A stretch of 64,000 nt of DNA from positions 22,795,032 to 22,859,031 of the forward strand of contig OU744448.1 in assembly GCA_916610825.1 (NCBI GenBank). Direction: 5' to 3'. The first letter of the stretch is position 1; every line of letters begins with the position of its first letter. The stretch comes from Haliclystus octoradiatus (taxonomy: Eukaryota; Cnidaria; Staurozoa; Stauromedusae; Haliclystidae). The position numbers were made by a program, and so were the translations under genes. Below the pieces are notes generated by a model. It was not told the origin of the DNA and made no database searches. It worked only from the letters and a program-made list of their open reading frames with translations. Below, in pieces: positions 43,855 through 54,392 of this stretch.

Positions 43855-45465
43855 CAATGATAAATAGCATGTTGAAAATAATTAGCGCTACAATTGCTAT
43901 TATCACTATACCATAAGCTTTTTTAATGCAAACCTTTCTTCACGAATGCCAGCAATGATTCATATTGATGGCTATTTAAAAACCCAGGAACAAAGGATTA
44001 GCCAGAATACTTTCCCGTAACTCAGAATTTCACGCCCTTAATTTACAACCTTCAGACGGTGCAATACTTGAACATTTCAAACTCGCAGTTATACTCCTAA
44101 TTAACAATCCATACATGGAATACCTTATCTATATACAAATGGAGCGTAAATCGCCGTGCCTGTGTGGATGTGTGTCCTCTTTTCACGCATTTATCATCCC
44201 ATGACCCAGGCAATGACGTGGGCGATTTGGCTATATGGGAACCAGGATTTATTTATATTATTAATTTTTCACTTATCATACATCCTAACATCCTGTATCA
44301 TTGGATAAATCATCATTATCGTCTTTCTTCAATGCAATGAATAGGGGTTATTAGTTTTAGCTCTTTGACAACTGAAGAAAAAATGCAATTCTTATTCTCG
44401 GATCCACCTCCACAATCGCAAATAATTTTCAACTAGAAACATTCATGCTCAACCGTAGCAAGAGCAATATGAAACCATAATTATAATGCTTTATCTTAGC
44501 TCCTACTCTTTACTTGTAATGGTTAATTACTATATTGTAATCAGTGTAGAGAACAAATCTAAATTTAAAATAAGAATATATGTATGTAGCTATCAGACAC
44601 CATTTATATGGGTATATTGATTATAAATTGACAACAATAGCAACAACGTCATTATTCTACATTAAAGAAGATCTAGGTGAGACTCTACAGATTCACTTAA
44701 AAATAATTTAATCCCGATTCATTCTAATCCTATGGTCCGATCATATTAAATTTCAATTAAAAATGAATCCAAATTTGAACCATATGTATTAATGCCACAC
44801 ACAAAATCCACTAAAGAGCATTAATCAAATTAAAACTAGATTCACATATAGAAACTTCTGCTTATTTTGTACTAAAAAATATATGGACAATGAAATACAC
44901 TCTTTTCTGAATTAGATAGACTATATATATGAAAAATTCAGCAGCATTATGAAAATTGATGAAACGATAAACATTTTATTTTCAAACCTATACCTCTCAT
45001 TGCAAGCAATAAACTTGGACTTGGCTTAACTATGTTTGTTGAAGAAATTTAGAAACAATTGATATTGAATACTATTTAGATAATGCTTTTTGCGATCTGA
45101 TTGGTCAAAAGAGTGTGCATGAAATTATAGAGTAAAACATGGCTCTGAAAACCTGGAAAACCGCAAACCTAAAAAAGTTTGATCTGAGATAAAATACAGA
45201 AATGATAACTTTCCGACAACAATCCAATAAAAATCTCAATTATGGCAACGATTTGCAAAGCGATATATAGATCCCGAATTTTATATCTATTGAAAAGCAT
45301 GATCAATGAGTTATTGGACGTGCAGCATGCAAAATGAAAACACAGAATGAAAGAGAATTTAAATCATCGAATGATTTATAGCAAGTTGAACGATCGTTGA
45401 GCGTGCAGTAAAAGTCGATGAAGGCACGCGTCATCCTATGTTCAAGAATAATCGAATGTTTCCTT
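43855..45465. other. Gene-free stretch
   Basis: AT-rich, no recognised gene. About 45380-45430 (TTGAGCGTGCAGTAAAAGTC, then GATGAAGGCACGCG) has a diverged relative at about 46155-46195, a dispersed repeat of unknown type. Confidence 0.4.
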
Positions 45466-45649
45466 AAAGGGTTACTGCACGGCATCCGTGATGGGTTCTC
45501 TGATACCTACACACGGGATGTTGGGAGACACGAGAAAGCATCAGAAAAACAAGAGCCCGTAGGGCGAGTGTTTTTCAGCTTTTGAATGTCTCCCACCATC
45601 CCAAGTGGTATCAGAAAACCCAAAAACGGCTGCCGTGCAGTAACCCTTT
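45466..45649. mobile_element. Short MITE with AAAGGGTTACTGCACGGC ends
   Basis: A 184-bp hairpin-like element. The ends AAAGGGTTACTGCACGGCA and TGCCGTGCAGTAACCCTTT are perfect inverted repeats and the similarity extends inward imperfectly (CATCCCGTGTG-like against CCACCATCCC). No convincing target duplication was found. It encodes nothing. Confidence 0.8.
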
Positions 45650-46145
45650 TGTGAAATAAAATATATTTTTACTAATTTTAAACGAGTTTAGCATAAAAGA
45701 TTTGACTGATTAGATCAATTTTCTCCTATAAATCTTCATGTCTTCGTCATATTTTGCCTTTCTTCGAATCACAGATCCAAAGTTCTACTTTCGAAACGCT
45801 TTCGATTCTTTCGAACGCTATGATTTTGATCCGTCTTGTTTCTCATTTCTGCTGTGTCGCAAGCTTTTGCCGGTTTTGAAGGGCATTTTTGTCTCGGAAT
45901 AGCCACCATAACGAAACAAATGAAGCAAAGAAGAAGAATGCCTTGAATTATACTAATGTACTCTGAAATATATATCATCAACGATGTTAATAATGCAATT
46001 TTTTATTTGCAATTATTTAGAAATTTTGGATGTTTTTTCTCTCACGATGTCTAAGTTGTTTTGGCTTGCGTGATCCAAACACGGGAGTAAGCCAATCAAA
46101 CCACTAGAACAACATTCGAAAATATATCGAGTTTTACAAAGCAAT

Positions 46146-46439
46146 TTGATAGGTCGATTAAGCGTGCAGGAAATATCGATGAATGCACGCAGGAAGTTGA
46201 AACAAGGTTTACCCCAAAACAAAACAAAATCAAGGCACCGAAATGGTAGACAAGCCAAACTTAGTAATAACTGCAACAATGGTGGCAGGTTTTCGAAGAA
46301 GATTGGCGAAGAACTCGATGATCTTTTTCTAATGTTAAATATTAAGGAAATCAAGTTCAAAAAGGCTCAAGCAATCAAAATATTCATCCAGTTCAACCAT
46401 AACCGTCGTCGTACGATTGCATCGGTCGCCATCGGTTAA
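46146..46439 (+). other. Small basic open frame, doubtful gene
   Basis: A frame of 97 residues, lysine/arginine-rich with a possible amphipathic helix near the end (EELDDLFLMLNIKEIK). No family is recognised. The first third overlaps the diverged dispersed repeat also seen at 45380-45430. It may be an exon or chance. Confidence 0.2.
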
Positions 46440-46733
46440 CATTAATTTGAACTGTTACATGATTTACCTCACACTTATCAATATAAAATAGTTCAAATGT
46501 TGTTTTTATCAAGTTAAATTAATTTATCATGATCATTTATGCAGTGTATCTTCTTTCATCTTTTATCGTCAACAGTTTAAAGACCATAAAATGACCAGCA
46601 GCCTTTGCATATTTTTGTCTTTGAAATCTGGACCCAGATTTCAATCACTCGTTTTCATGATACACCCCCCGCCTTTGTGTCTCCTTTGCACACACACGCG
46701 ATTTTGCAAAAACATTTCGTAAAACGAACATTG

Positions 46734-47290
46734 GGGACTGCCTAAAAGGGTGACCGTGACCGGTCACGTATGTCTAAAAGGGTGACCGATCGTGACTTTT
46801 AGAAAAAGGCAAAAGAAGATAGAAATAAGACATTGGGCATAACAAACACAGCTTGGCCAATTTATATGGCTAAATGCAATCCAATTATTTACTTGTTAAA
46901 GAAATTTAAGAGTTGATTTTGTCGTGTTGAGTCAATAACAAACTGGGAATTTCTGATAGGCGTCTAAACCGATGACTAACCCACGCTGTGACGGGACAAT
47001 AGAAAGTATGCTTAGAAGTGACAAAGTTTCAAACTGCGAACGTTAAACTTCAATGTTCAACGTTCGCACCTTCTTCTAAAAAAGTCCAAAACGAGACGGT
47101 AGTCTTGACGGCGGGCTAAACTTCCATGTTCACACATCAAATTTCTAAAGTTCAACGTTCACACTTTTCTGCCTTGAAATTCACAACGAGGCACAGCAAC
47201 AAGGGAACGAGTTTATTCATAAAAATCATTAATGAATAAATATGATCGAAAGTGCTCTGCGAAATAAAAACAGCGAAAATAAAATAAAAT
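46734..47290. repeat. Left long terminal inverted repeat of the MULE-like element
   Basis: About 557 bp, reverse complement of 50785-51355 with only occasional differences (one extra GGTCAT unit on the right and a longer TTTTA run). Confidence 0.85.
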
Positions 47291-47437
47291 AGTTTCAGCT
47301 TCAAATAGTCTGTAAAATAAAAATACTTCGCATATCACTATCAGTAAAGTATCGAACAAGAACAAGTGCTGTACAGGTGCAACTTGAGGTTCATTCCCGC
47401 TTAAAATTTCTAAGAAATAATGAACTTTAAAATAAAC

Positions 47438-48048
47438 GTATTCGAAATTTGATAACAAAGTTAATTGGCAACAGATTTTTATTCGTCACTACGTTTCGAC
47501 TTAACATTACGTCCTCTTCAGGTGTATAAAAATGAATTTTTATTTTACAGCGTTATATTTATATGATTAAAAAAAACTTTTAACAATGTACATTACTATC
47601 AAGGGAAAATCTAAAAACAACTGAAATATAAACTTGCTTATTACCTATGCCCAACTAAAATAGAAAATTAAAAGACCTATTTAAATTAATTGTAAAGTTT
47701 GGATTTTACGGAATCCTTTTGTGTATTTAGCGATGGTTTTAGATCTCTTATGAAGAGCATTTCATGGATCAAACAGTCAAATTTGTTTTTGCATTTTCGT
47801 AAAATTGTAAATAGGTAATAAGCAAGTTTATATTTCAGTTGTTTTTAGATTTTCCCTTGATAGTAATGTACATTGTTAAAAGTTTTTTTTAATCATATAA
47901 ATATAACGCTGTAAAATAAAAATTCATTTTTATACACCTGAAGATGACGTAATGTTACGTCGAAACGTAGTGACGAATAAAAATCTGTTGCCAATTAACT
48001 TTGTTATCAAATGTGTAAGCCATCGGCTTCTTATAAGTATTCGAAATT
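47438..48048 (-). mobile_element. Penelope-like element remnant with inverted flanking repeats
   Basis: Direct repeats GTATTCGAAATT at 47438-47449 and 48037-48048 look like a 12-bp target duplication. Inside, arms of about 200 bp (47447-47655 and 47812-48012) are inverted copies of each other and surround a 130-bp coding remnant. Both arms contain CCTGAAGA, a GAC/GTC stem and CGAAACGTAGTGACGAATAA, which resembles the hammerhead-type core (CTGANGA ... GAAA) reported in Penelope-like elements. Inverted arms flanking a truncated body are common for this class. Confidence 0.65.
47686..47799 (-). pseudogene. C-terminal GIY-YIG region of a Penelope-like ORF
   Basis: The minus-strand frame reads DCLIHEMLFIRDLKPSLNTQ followed by KDSVKSKLYN and a TAA stop at 47686-47688. 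The E-x-L/I-x5-KPSLN-Q pattern is the end of the GIY-YIG endonuclease domain that closes Penelope-like polyproteins, with the glutamate as the metal-binding residue. Only about 38 codons remain; the reverse transcriptase is absent. Confidence 0.65.
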
Positions 48049-49272
48049 ATTTGAATGTTATTAAGTTTCTTCAGGAATGACGTCATGATTTTCTCGAGAA
48101 AGGGACAACCTTTCCCTACAGCGGTTTTTCTTCAAGTTTAAAAAATTAATACATGTGTGACATTGCGTGTATGTAGTTCCGACAGAGGTCTATATAGCAC
48201 TCCTTCCCCTCCTTCTAGTATCACTGGATTTCTGATAAAGAAACGTGCATGCTGGGCGTGTATATTTACCATTGAATTGTATATTGTAGATACAGTATAC
48301 CATTACTTTTGATAGTTCTTGAATAAGTGGAAATTACTCTAAGCGTCTACTATATATATATATGTATCCACGAATTTGAGTGCATGGACCGATCTGTTGA
48401 TTTAGCATGACTAATAAACTATAGGCAGTTATAAATTCTAATTGATAATTTCATGCATACAACTAATCTGAAATTTGAGCTTATACTAATCATTTTGAAA
48501 AAACTACAATAATTTAATTGAAAAAACACTAATTAAGATGTATTTATTGTATAAATGAAACAAAGATTAGCCAAGTTTTACCGTGACTCTGAGTTTCGCG
48601 CTTGTACGCTCTCAAGACGGAATTTATTCTAATGTAAAACATAACCAGTAACTCTGATTAGTATACATGTATGAAAAATTATATTATTGATTTACACTTA
48701 GCTATATTGTATTCAATGTATTTACTTTGTATTTGTTTCCTTAAAGTTTCGCAGGTAATATTTATTTTCGTGATGGCACTTCTAATTTATTGTATGATTA
48801 TGTATATACGGTAGTATAGTTCTAGATATCGGATTAAACTTTTAAAAAATACAAAGCATAATTCGGTATTTTGCCTACTAAAAACTGTTTAGTTAATGTT
48901 CTAAAGCTACGGCCACTCCACGACCCATCGTAGTAATATATTACTCCATCTTTGCTCAATACAGCTGTGAAATGCTTGCCTCAAAGAGGGCGTTGCTGTT
49001 TCTGGCTCGAAACTATTGCCACTAAATAACGTTAACGATTTGGGTAAATTCAGGATCGATGCTGGATCATTACAATTCAACTGGATAGGCAGGATCCATG
49101 CCTCCATGGATGATTTGCAGTAAAATAGCCATGAGTCTAATCCATTGGCAAATTGCAGTCTTTGCATGATGTAATTTTAAATCAGATTTCAAAGCATTCT
49201 CCATATCTTGCGAGGAACGACATCGTACATCGTCTGCTTCGACTGATATAGCGAATGTTAGATCCAATTCTC
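48049..49272. other. Interior of the MULE-like element, left part
   Basis: No transposase is found. Minus-strand frames at 48907-49167 (LDSWLFYCKSSMEAWILPIQ) and 49070-49260 (DLTFAISVEADDVRC) look like real but broken coding sequence of unknown family; the second continues across the MITE when the insertion is ignored. A TA microsatellite lies near 48350-48364. Confidence 0.35.
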
Positions 49273-49539
49273 GGGGGGGGGGGGGTAATTCCCACATGAC
49301 TGCTAGACGCTCCACTCTTTTTAGTTCCATATTCCAGCTGAGAAAATACTTCTTTGGGTATCGCTTTTCAAGTTTTTGAACTTTTGGGTATCCTATTTTT
49401 GACTTCTTCAAAATTTTTTGAAAATTTTTTGGGTATTATTTTAAAGTTTTGAAACTTTTTGGGTAGCATCAACAGACTTCACTTTTTTCCAAAGTGGTAC
49501 ACCCCGTTCCGACTAAAGAGCTGGAGTTACTCCCCTCCG
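49273..49539. mobile_element. MITE, G-rich TIR family, copy 4
   Basis: Left end is a run of 13 G then TAATTCCC; right end GGAGTTACTCCCCTCC. The interior has the family's GGGTAT and TTTTTGGGTA motifs and the CACTTT...CCAAAGTGG block. GATCCAAT/GATCCAAG near the two ends suggests an 8-bp duplication with one change. It lies inside the MULE-like element. Confidence 0.7.
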
Positions 49540-49620
49540 GATCCAAGTTCGAAGTGGAAGGACAGTCCCATATTTTAAAGCTAGAATTTTTCAGGGATAT
49601 AAAGATATCATTATATACTG

Positions 49621-49923
49621 ATGAGCCGTGCACTCTTCATACCGAATGGCAGGGGACCTACGGTAGATCAATGGATTATTTTCATAGCGAATAAGAAGAG
49701 TAATGTGACAGAAAAGGTAAATATTGAGTATACATTGTATCGCGACGGGAAAGGGATCACCGATGATGATGGTAAAGATTGTAGTTTAATTGCTTCAAGT
49801 AGTGAAGGGGTGTACCACTGCCGCGTCTCGTGCAGGGATTCAACTTTGGAATCATCGAAAGTAACAGTTAGTTCAAGGACAATGAGACGTGTTCTATGTG
49901 TTTTCTTTTTTTTAACGTTGTAA
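49621..49923 (+). CDS. Ig-like domain fragment, possible captured gene piece
   Basis: A frame of 100 residues has EKVNIEYTLYRDGKGI, then SSEGVYHCRVSC and SSKVTVS, the strand-C to strand-G pattern of an immunoglobulin-like domain with the YxC motif; a partner cysteine lies in GKDCSL. It ends in a hydrophobic stretch (RRVLCVFFFLTL) and a TAA. The preceding frame (49530-49690) overlaps in another phase, so the piece may be an exon or a damaged gene. It lies wholly inside the MULE-like element. Chance resemblance is possible. Confidence 0.35.
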   Translation: MSRALFIPNGRGPTVDQWIIFIANKKSNVTEKVNIEYTLYRDGKGITDDDGKDCSLIASSSEGVYHCRVSCRDSTLESSKVTVSSRTMRRVLCVFFFLTL

Positions 49924-50784
49924 TATATATTAAATAATTCTTATATTTGGTTCATATATCTATAAACATGTTACTGTAAATTATGTGTCTTTAAATTTGT
50001 TATTTTCAGCCTATACCATAGGGGGACAGGGGGACTATAACACCCCCATTCGAGGATACCCAGTCGTGGAAAGGCATACTTGAATTTAGGCACACTTGAT
50101 GGCATTGCCTGGTGCATATTTTTATTGAAAGTACAGTAAAATCAATAACTATCTTCAAAACTTCGCGATGTTTTGCATCGTTATATTCATCCTAAAATGG
50201 CTCAAATTTTGACTCAAAATATTTATTACGGGGCTATGACATCCCACAGCCTATTTTAAGAGAAGTACTCCCCGGGTACTGACGTACTGACAGCATAACA
50301 AGTAAGTCTACTACAGTGTCAGTTAAACGTAATTGTAACCGGGTAATCGGGTATACTCTTTATAATAAACCGTCTGAAGAGCGTATTTACGCGATCGTAT
50401 TTACTTATTACGTATTACGCGATTTACGTATTAAACTTGTGATCTTTGATCTATTAATTTATACTGGGAAGCATTTACACGGAATAACATAATTAAGTTG
50501 ATCATATCGTTCTTCAAATATCTATCCTGGAAAGTATATTTTTGTAAAATTATAGTGTTATTTATAAATCATTCTTATTCAAGTCCTGAATAAATGATGA
50601 TGATGATGATGATATTGCTCTGCTTTCAGCATTTTGATGTTTTGCCCATGCATTTTATTTACTAACAAATAAACATTCAATCGAGAATCAATCCTGAATG
50701 AATGAAATCAGCCACAGCTTTTAATTGAGATACATACATTTAATTTATCTGAAGCATACAGAGCACTTTCGCTGATACTTATTT
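49924..50784. other. Interior of the MULE-like element, right part
   Basis: No gene is recognised. A (GAT)n microsatellite lies at about 50594-50615. A stretch near 50010-50290 contains GGGGGAC and CCCC motifs and may be another MITE fragment, not resolved. Confidence 0.35.
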
Positions 50785-51355
50785 TATTTTATTTTATTTT
50801 CGCTGTTTTTATTTCGCAGAGCACTTTCGATCATGTTTATTCATTAATGATTTTTATGAATAAACTCGTTCCCTTGTTGCTGTGCCTCGTTGTGAATTTC
50901 AAGGCAAAAAAGTGTGAACGTTGAACTTTAGAAATTTGAGGTGTGAACGTTGAAGTTTAGCCCGCCGTCAAGACTACCGTCTCGTTTTTGACTTTTTTAG
51001 AAGAAGGTGCGAACGTTGAACATTGAAGTTTAACGTTCGCAGTTTGAAACTTTGTCACTTCTAAGCATACTTTCTATTGTCCCGTCACAGCGTGGGTTAG
51101 TCATCGGTTTAGACGCCTATCAGAAATTCCCAGTTTGTTATTGACTCAACACGACAAAATCAACTCTTAAATTTCTTTAACAAGTAAAGAATTGGATTGC
51201 ATTTAGCCATATAAATTGGCCAAGCTGTGTTTGTTATGCCCAATGTCTTATTTCTATCTTCTTTTTGCCTTTTTCTAAAAGTCACGATCGGTCACCCTTT
51301 TAGACATACGTGACCGGTCACGGTCATGGTCATGGTCACCCTTTTAGGCAGTCCC
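50785..51355. repeat. Right long terminal inverted repeat of the MULE-like element
   Basis: About 571 bp, the partner of 46734-47290. Confidence 0.85.
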
Positions 51356-52233
51356 CGAACATTGAAGCATTCTGCTAAGTTGTTTATCAACGAACTGGTT
51401 TGGAATTTTTGGAAAGTTGTAAGAGCAATAGAGGTGGACGTCGTAAGGGCTTTCGACGCTTGAATAAATATGTACCACGAAAATCAATTCACTTGCTACT
51501 AGCGTCATACAAATTGAGGAAGGAAGACAGAGTTGAAACATTGAAAGCTACAACTGAGCTCGACTGATTCAGAATTTCATGTTGGTGCTTACTTGATACA
51601 AGAATATTAGGGATTGAAAGAACGGGAAGAGATTTGTTAGCATTCAAAATCGAAATTTATCGCCGAAACAAAATGAAATTATTTATAACACCAGGTGAAT
51701 TCGATTTTTAATACAGATACTTTGTTTGATCATTGACTCCAAATTATGTTTGTAAACACGTCGGTTTCGTCTAAAAATAGTTAGTTACATGCCTATGTAT
51801 GTTTTATATTGCATTGTTTACCTGCAGTATTTATGCACGTAAATTGTAAAATTTAGAATCATACGAATTTATTTAGTGTTGATTTGAAAGTACATTTTTT
51901 CCAAGTTGTTTTGATTTGCGTCAAACTTCTCAGACAGATATTATCGGACTGTCACTCCCATTCTGCTATTTATTTTTGAGCCGTATACATTTGTTGGCTA
52001 TCTATAGCCATAGACTTTACGTTTCGACAAGTAAGAATTGAGATTTATCCAAAACTGAAATTGATAAACCAAACTATTTTCTCGAGCTTTCTGTCGTGTC
52101 TTTCCGTAACAACAGCCACGAGGACAACCCTCTGGGCAATGCGCTGACGTCACTCTCCAGAGTATTAGCCTCGTTTCTTGTAATCAAGACAACAAAACAA
52201 AGCAAAGGCTGCTGGTCATTCGAAACTCTTTAA

Positions 52234-53591
52234 AGAAGTTACCGTACTAAAAAATAATGGCGGAATTTTCTGCACTGATCATGAGGCGTTTATTCAGACC
52301 ACGTCACGTGATAAAACTCGCGATTCTGATTGGGTCAACTTTTGTTCGATTCTTCGTGAGTGAAACAGACAAATTTTGTTGATAAAAATTTAGAACTGCG
52401 GAGACCGATTAAATAGGTATGTTACGTTTTCCTTTTAGTAAAGGGTTCATGCACGGATTGCCATGCTGCATTGTTTCGTTGTAATACATGAAAGGTTCTT
52501 TAAAATGTCTAATCCACCCATAAGTAGTTTTTGAGAAATAAGCATTTGAAAAATGTAGAATTTCAAATCTTGAAAAACGGAGAGTGAAAGGTAAATGACG
52601 TCATACTGTAAAAAATCCTATCACCATGAAGGAGAGAGATAAGATCACAACAACTATCAAGTATTCGTTCGCAACAACAGCATGATTTTTAAATCTTTTG
52701 TTCTTATAAAATAATGCAAAATTGCTGTTTTGATCTGAAATTCAAAGTGGGGATAAAACCCAGACTACCTTTACATATGTAGTAGAACGGATGTAGAACC
52801 CGACGTGAAAAAAATTATATCTTGATGAAATATGCCTTCTAAAGTGATGTTTTGACCTAAATGTCGCTGAGAAAATAAAGGGATTGGATCTAGCTTTATG
52901 ACGACAAAATCAAAAGTTGTGTTGTTTGTCTAGTAGCAGAGCTAAGAGTGGACTGATCACGCGACATTATACTTGAAGTGACGTATGTTTCTTCAGGGTC
53001 TAATTTTTCTTGCGAGTAAGGATGAATCAATTGCAGTGTAGGTAAAAAAACGAATACCAATGTTTCCAAAGTCTTGATTATTTTCTTAATATTACAAGTT
53101 TCCATACAAAGTTCAATGCGTTAATTTATCTAGATCGTTTTGAACGTTTGATCCCATACTGATTAATAATTGTTAGCTACGTCTATTTATCTACATTTGA
53201 TTCATGATTCAGCAAATTGATACTTATGATATACTCAGCAAAACAGTTAACAAATTGTTATCGTATGCTAAAAGTTTACAATAGAAAGGCTCGTTAAGCG
53301 AAAGTTATTATTTACGTAGTTTGTTTACATCTGAATTAAGCTTACGCGTCTGAAATATATTTAGCACAATCATCTATTTCTAATTTCTAATTTAATATGC
53401 TAATACTTATACATAACCATTACATCTAATTCTTATAATAATGACATAAGATGGAAATACTGTTAATACGGAAATACTTTATTTAATAGAAACAATATTG
53501 AATAATTAATTCTAAGAAATTCATAAAACACTCCCTCCTAGTGACTTTACTTTTATATACTTCAAAGTTCTTGAATGATATACTTGCTCAA
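52234..53591. other. Gene-free stretch
   Basis: No recognised gene, RNA or repeat. Frames are short and without domains. Confidence 0.4.
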
Positions 53592-53884
53592 TCAATATTG
53601 AATTTCTGCAAATATTTCTGCGGCTCCTTTAACTGCTTTTTCTTCTATTTCTTCTTTGGTTGCAATAAGCATTAACTTGGGAATGGTCTTTTGTATGTAC
53701 CTGTCTTTGATTTAATAGTTACTTTTCTTACAAGACCATCTGTTCTTTTTTCTAAGTTGGTTATGATAGCTAGAGGCCATATTGCTCTCGGTGCATTACC
53801 ATGGATACCAGCTTTCTTCTCCAGGATGAGGTCGCTAAGATGGAGGTTTCTTGATGTTGTGTGTAGTGCAACGTGATTAGTCAC
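53592..53884 (-). pseudogene. BEL/Pao fragment, C-terminal DUF5641-like domain
   Basis: The minus-strand peptide reads NLHLSDLILEKKAGI, PRAIWPLAIITNLEKRTDGL and VRKVTIKSKTGTYKRP, the RNA/DNA-binding C-terminal tail of BEL integrases. A one-base frameshift near 53680 moves the last part (IPKLMLIATKEEIEEKAV) to another frame, ending at TGA 53592-53594. Nothing of the rest of the element is seen. It directly abuts the gypsy LTR-like sequence at 53887. Confidence 0.75.
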
Positions 53885-54392
53885 GTGTTTTATGTATTTG
53901 TTTGAGTGCTAACACAAAGTTACCTCAGTCGAGGTGTGGCTGAACTGTTGATAGCGTGTTCTCTGAGTTATGTAAATCATATAGTTGAGGACACTACATT
54001 TGGCGACGAAAATGGAATCTATTCTTCTTTTATCATCAATGTTTAAAGACCAAGCGGTTATTTTCTGTAAAGAATGGGGTTTCTCTCACGAGGGAACCAA
54101 AGACGAGCTTATCGGACGACTCCGACAAGGGCTAATTGCTGTTGGCATAAAACCTACACTTTATGATTTTGAATGGTCACAATTGGTACCTCAAAGTGCT
54201 ATTATTCAACCAACGAATAATTTTTCGCTTTCACTGGATATACCAGCTCCGCAGCAGTTTGAGTTATCACCTTCTGCAAATGTTGCTAGTCGTTGGGAGA
54301 AGTGGTTACGATGTTTCGAAGTCTATCTTAGTTGCATTGGGGATGAAATCAATCCAAATCGCAAGTCTTCATTACTGTTACATGTCTCTGGT

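Larger units (their letters stand above)
46734..51355. mobile_element. MULE-like element with long TIRs
   Basis: A 4622-bp element bounded by inverted repeats of about 560 bp (46734-47290 and 50785-51355), beginning GGGACTGCCTAAAAGGGTGA, and by a perfect 9-bp target duplication CGAACATTG (46725-46733, 51356-51364). Copy 1 of the TTAA element shows the unbroken site near 22593-22605. Long inverted repeats with 9-bp duplication fit Mutator-like elements. No MULE transposase is visible. The interior has a Penelope-like remnant, a MITE and an Ig-like frame. The outer TIR contains CTAAAAGGGTGACC twice. Confidence 0.8.
46577..52233. mobile_element. TTAA-flanked DNA transposon, copy 2, with nested elements
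   Basis: Reverse-orientation copy of 21112-22750: TTAA at 46577-46580 and 52230-52233 and the shared ATGACCAGCAGCCTTTG termini. Removing the 4.6-kb MULE-like insert and one 9-bp duplication leaves about 1026 bp, matching copy 1 without its MITE. It has no insertion at the position of the MITE in copy 1 (52103-52110). Confidence 0.8.

Noticed and set aside
46734-51355. Polinton/Maverick interpretation of the long-TIR element
   Set aside because: It is too short, the duplication is 9 bp instead of 6, and no polymerase, integrase or capsid genes are seen.
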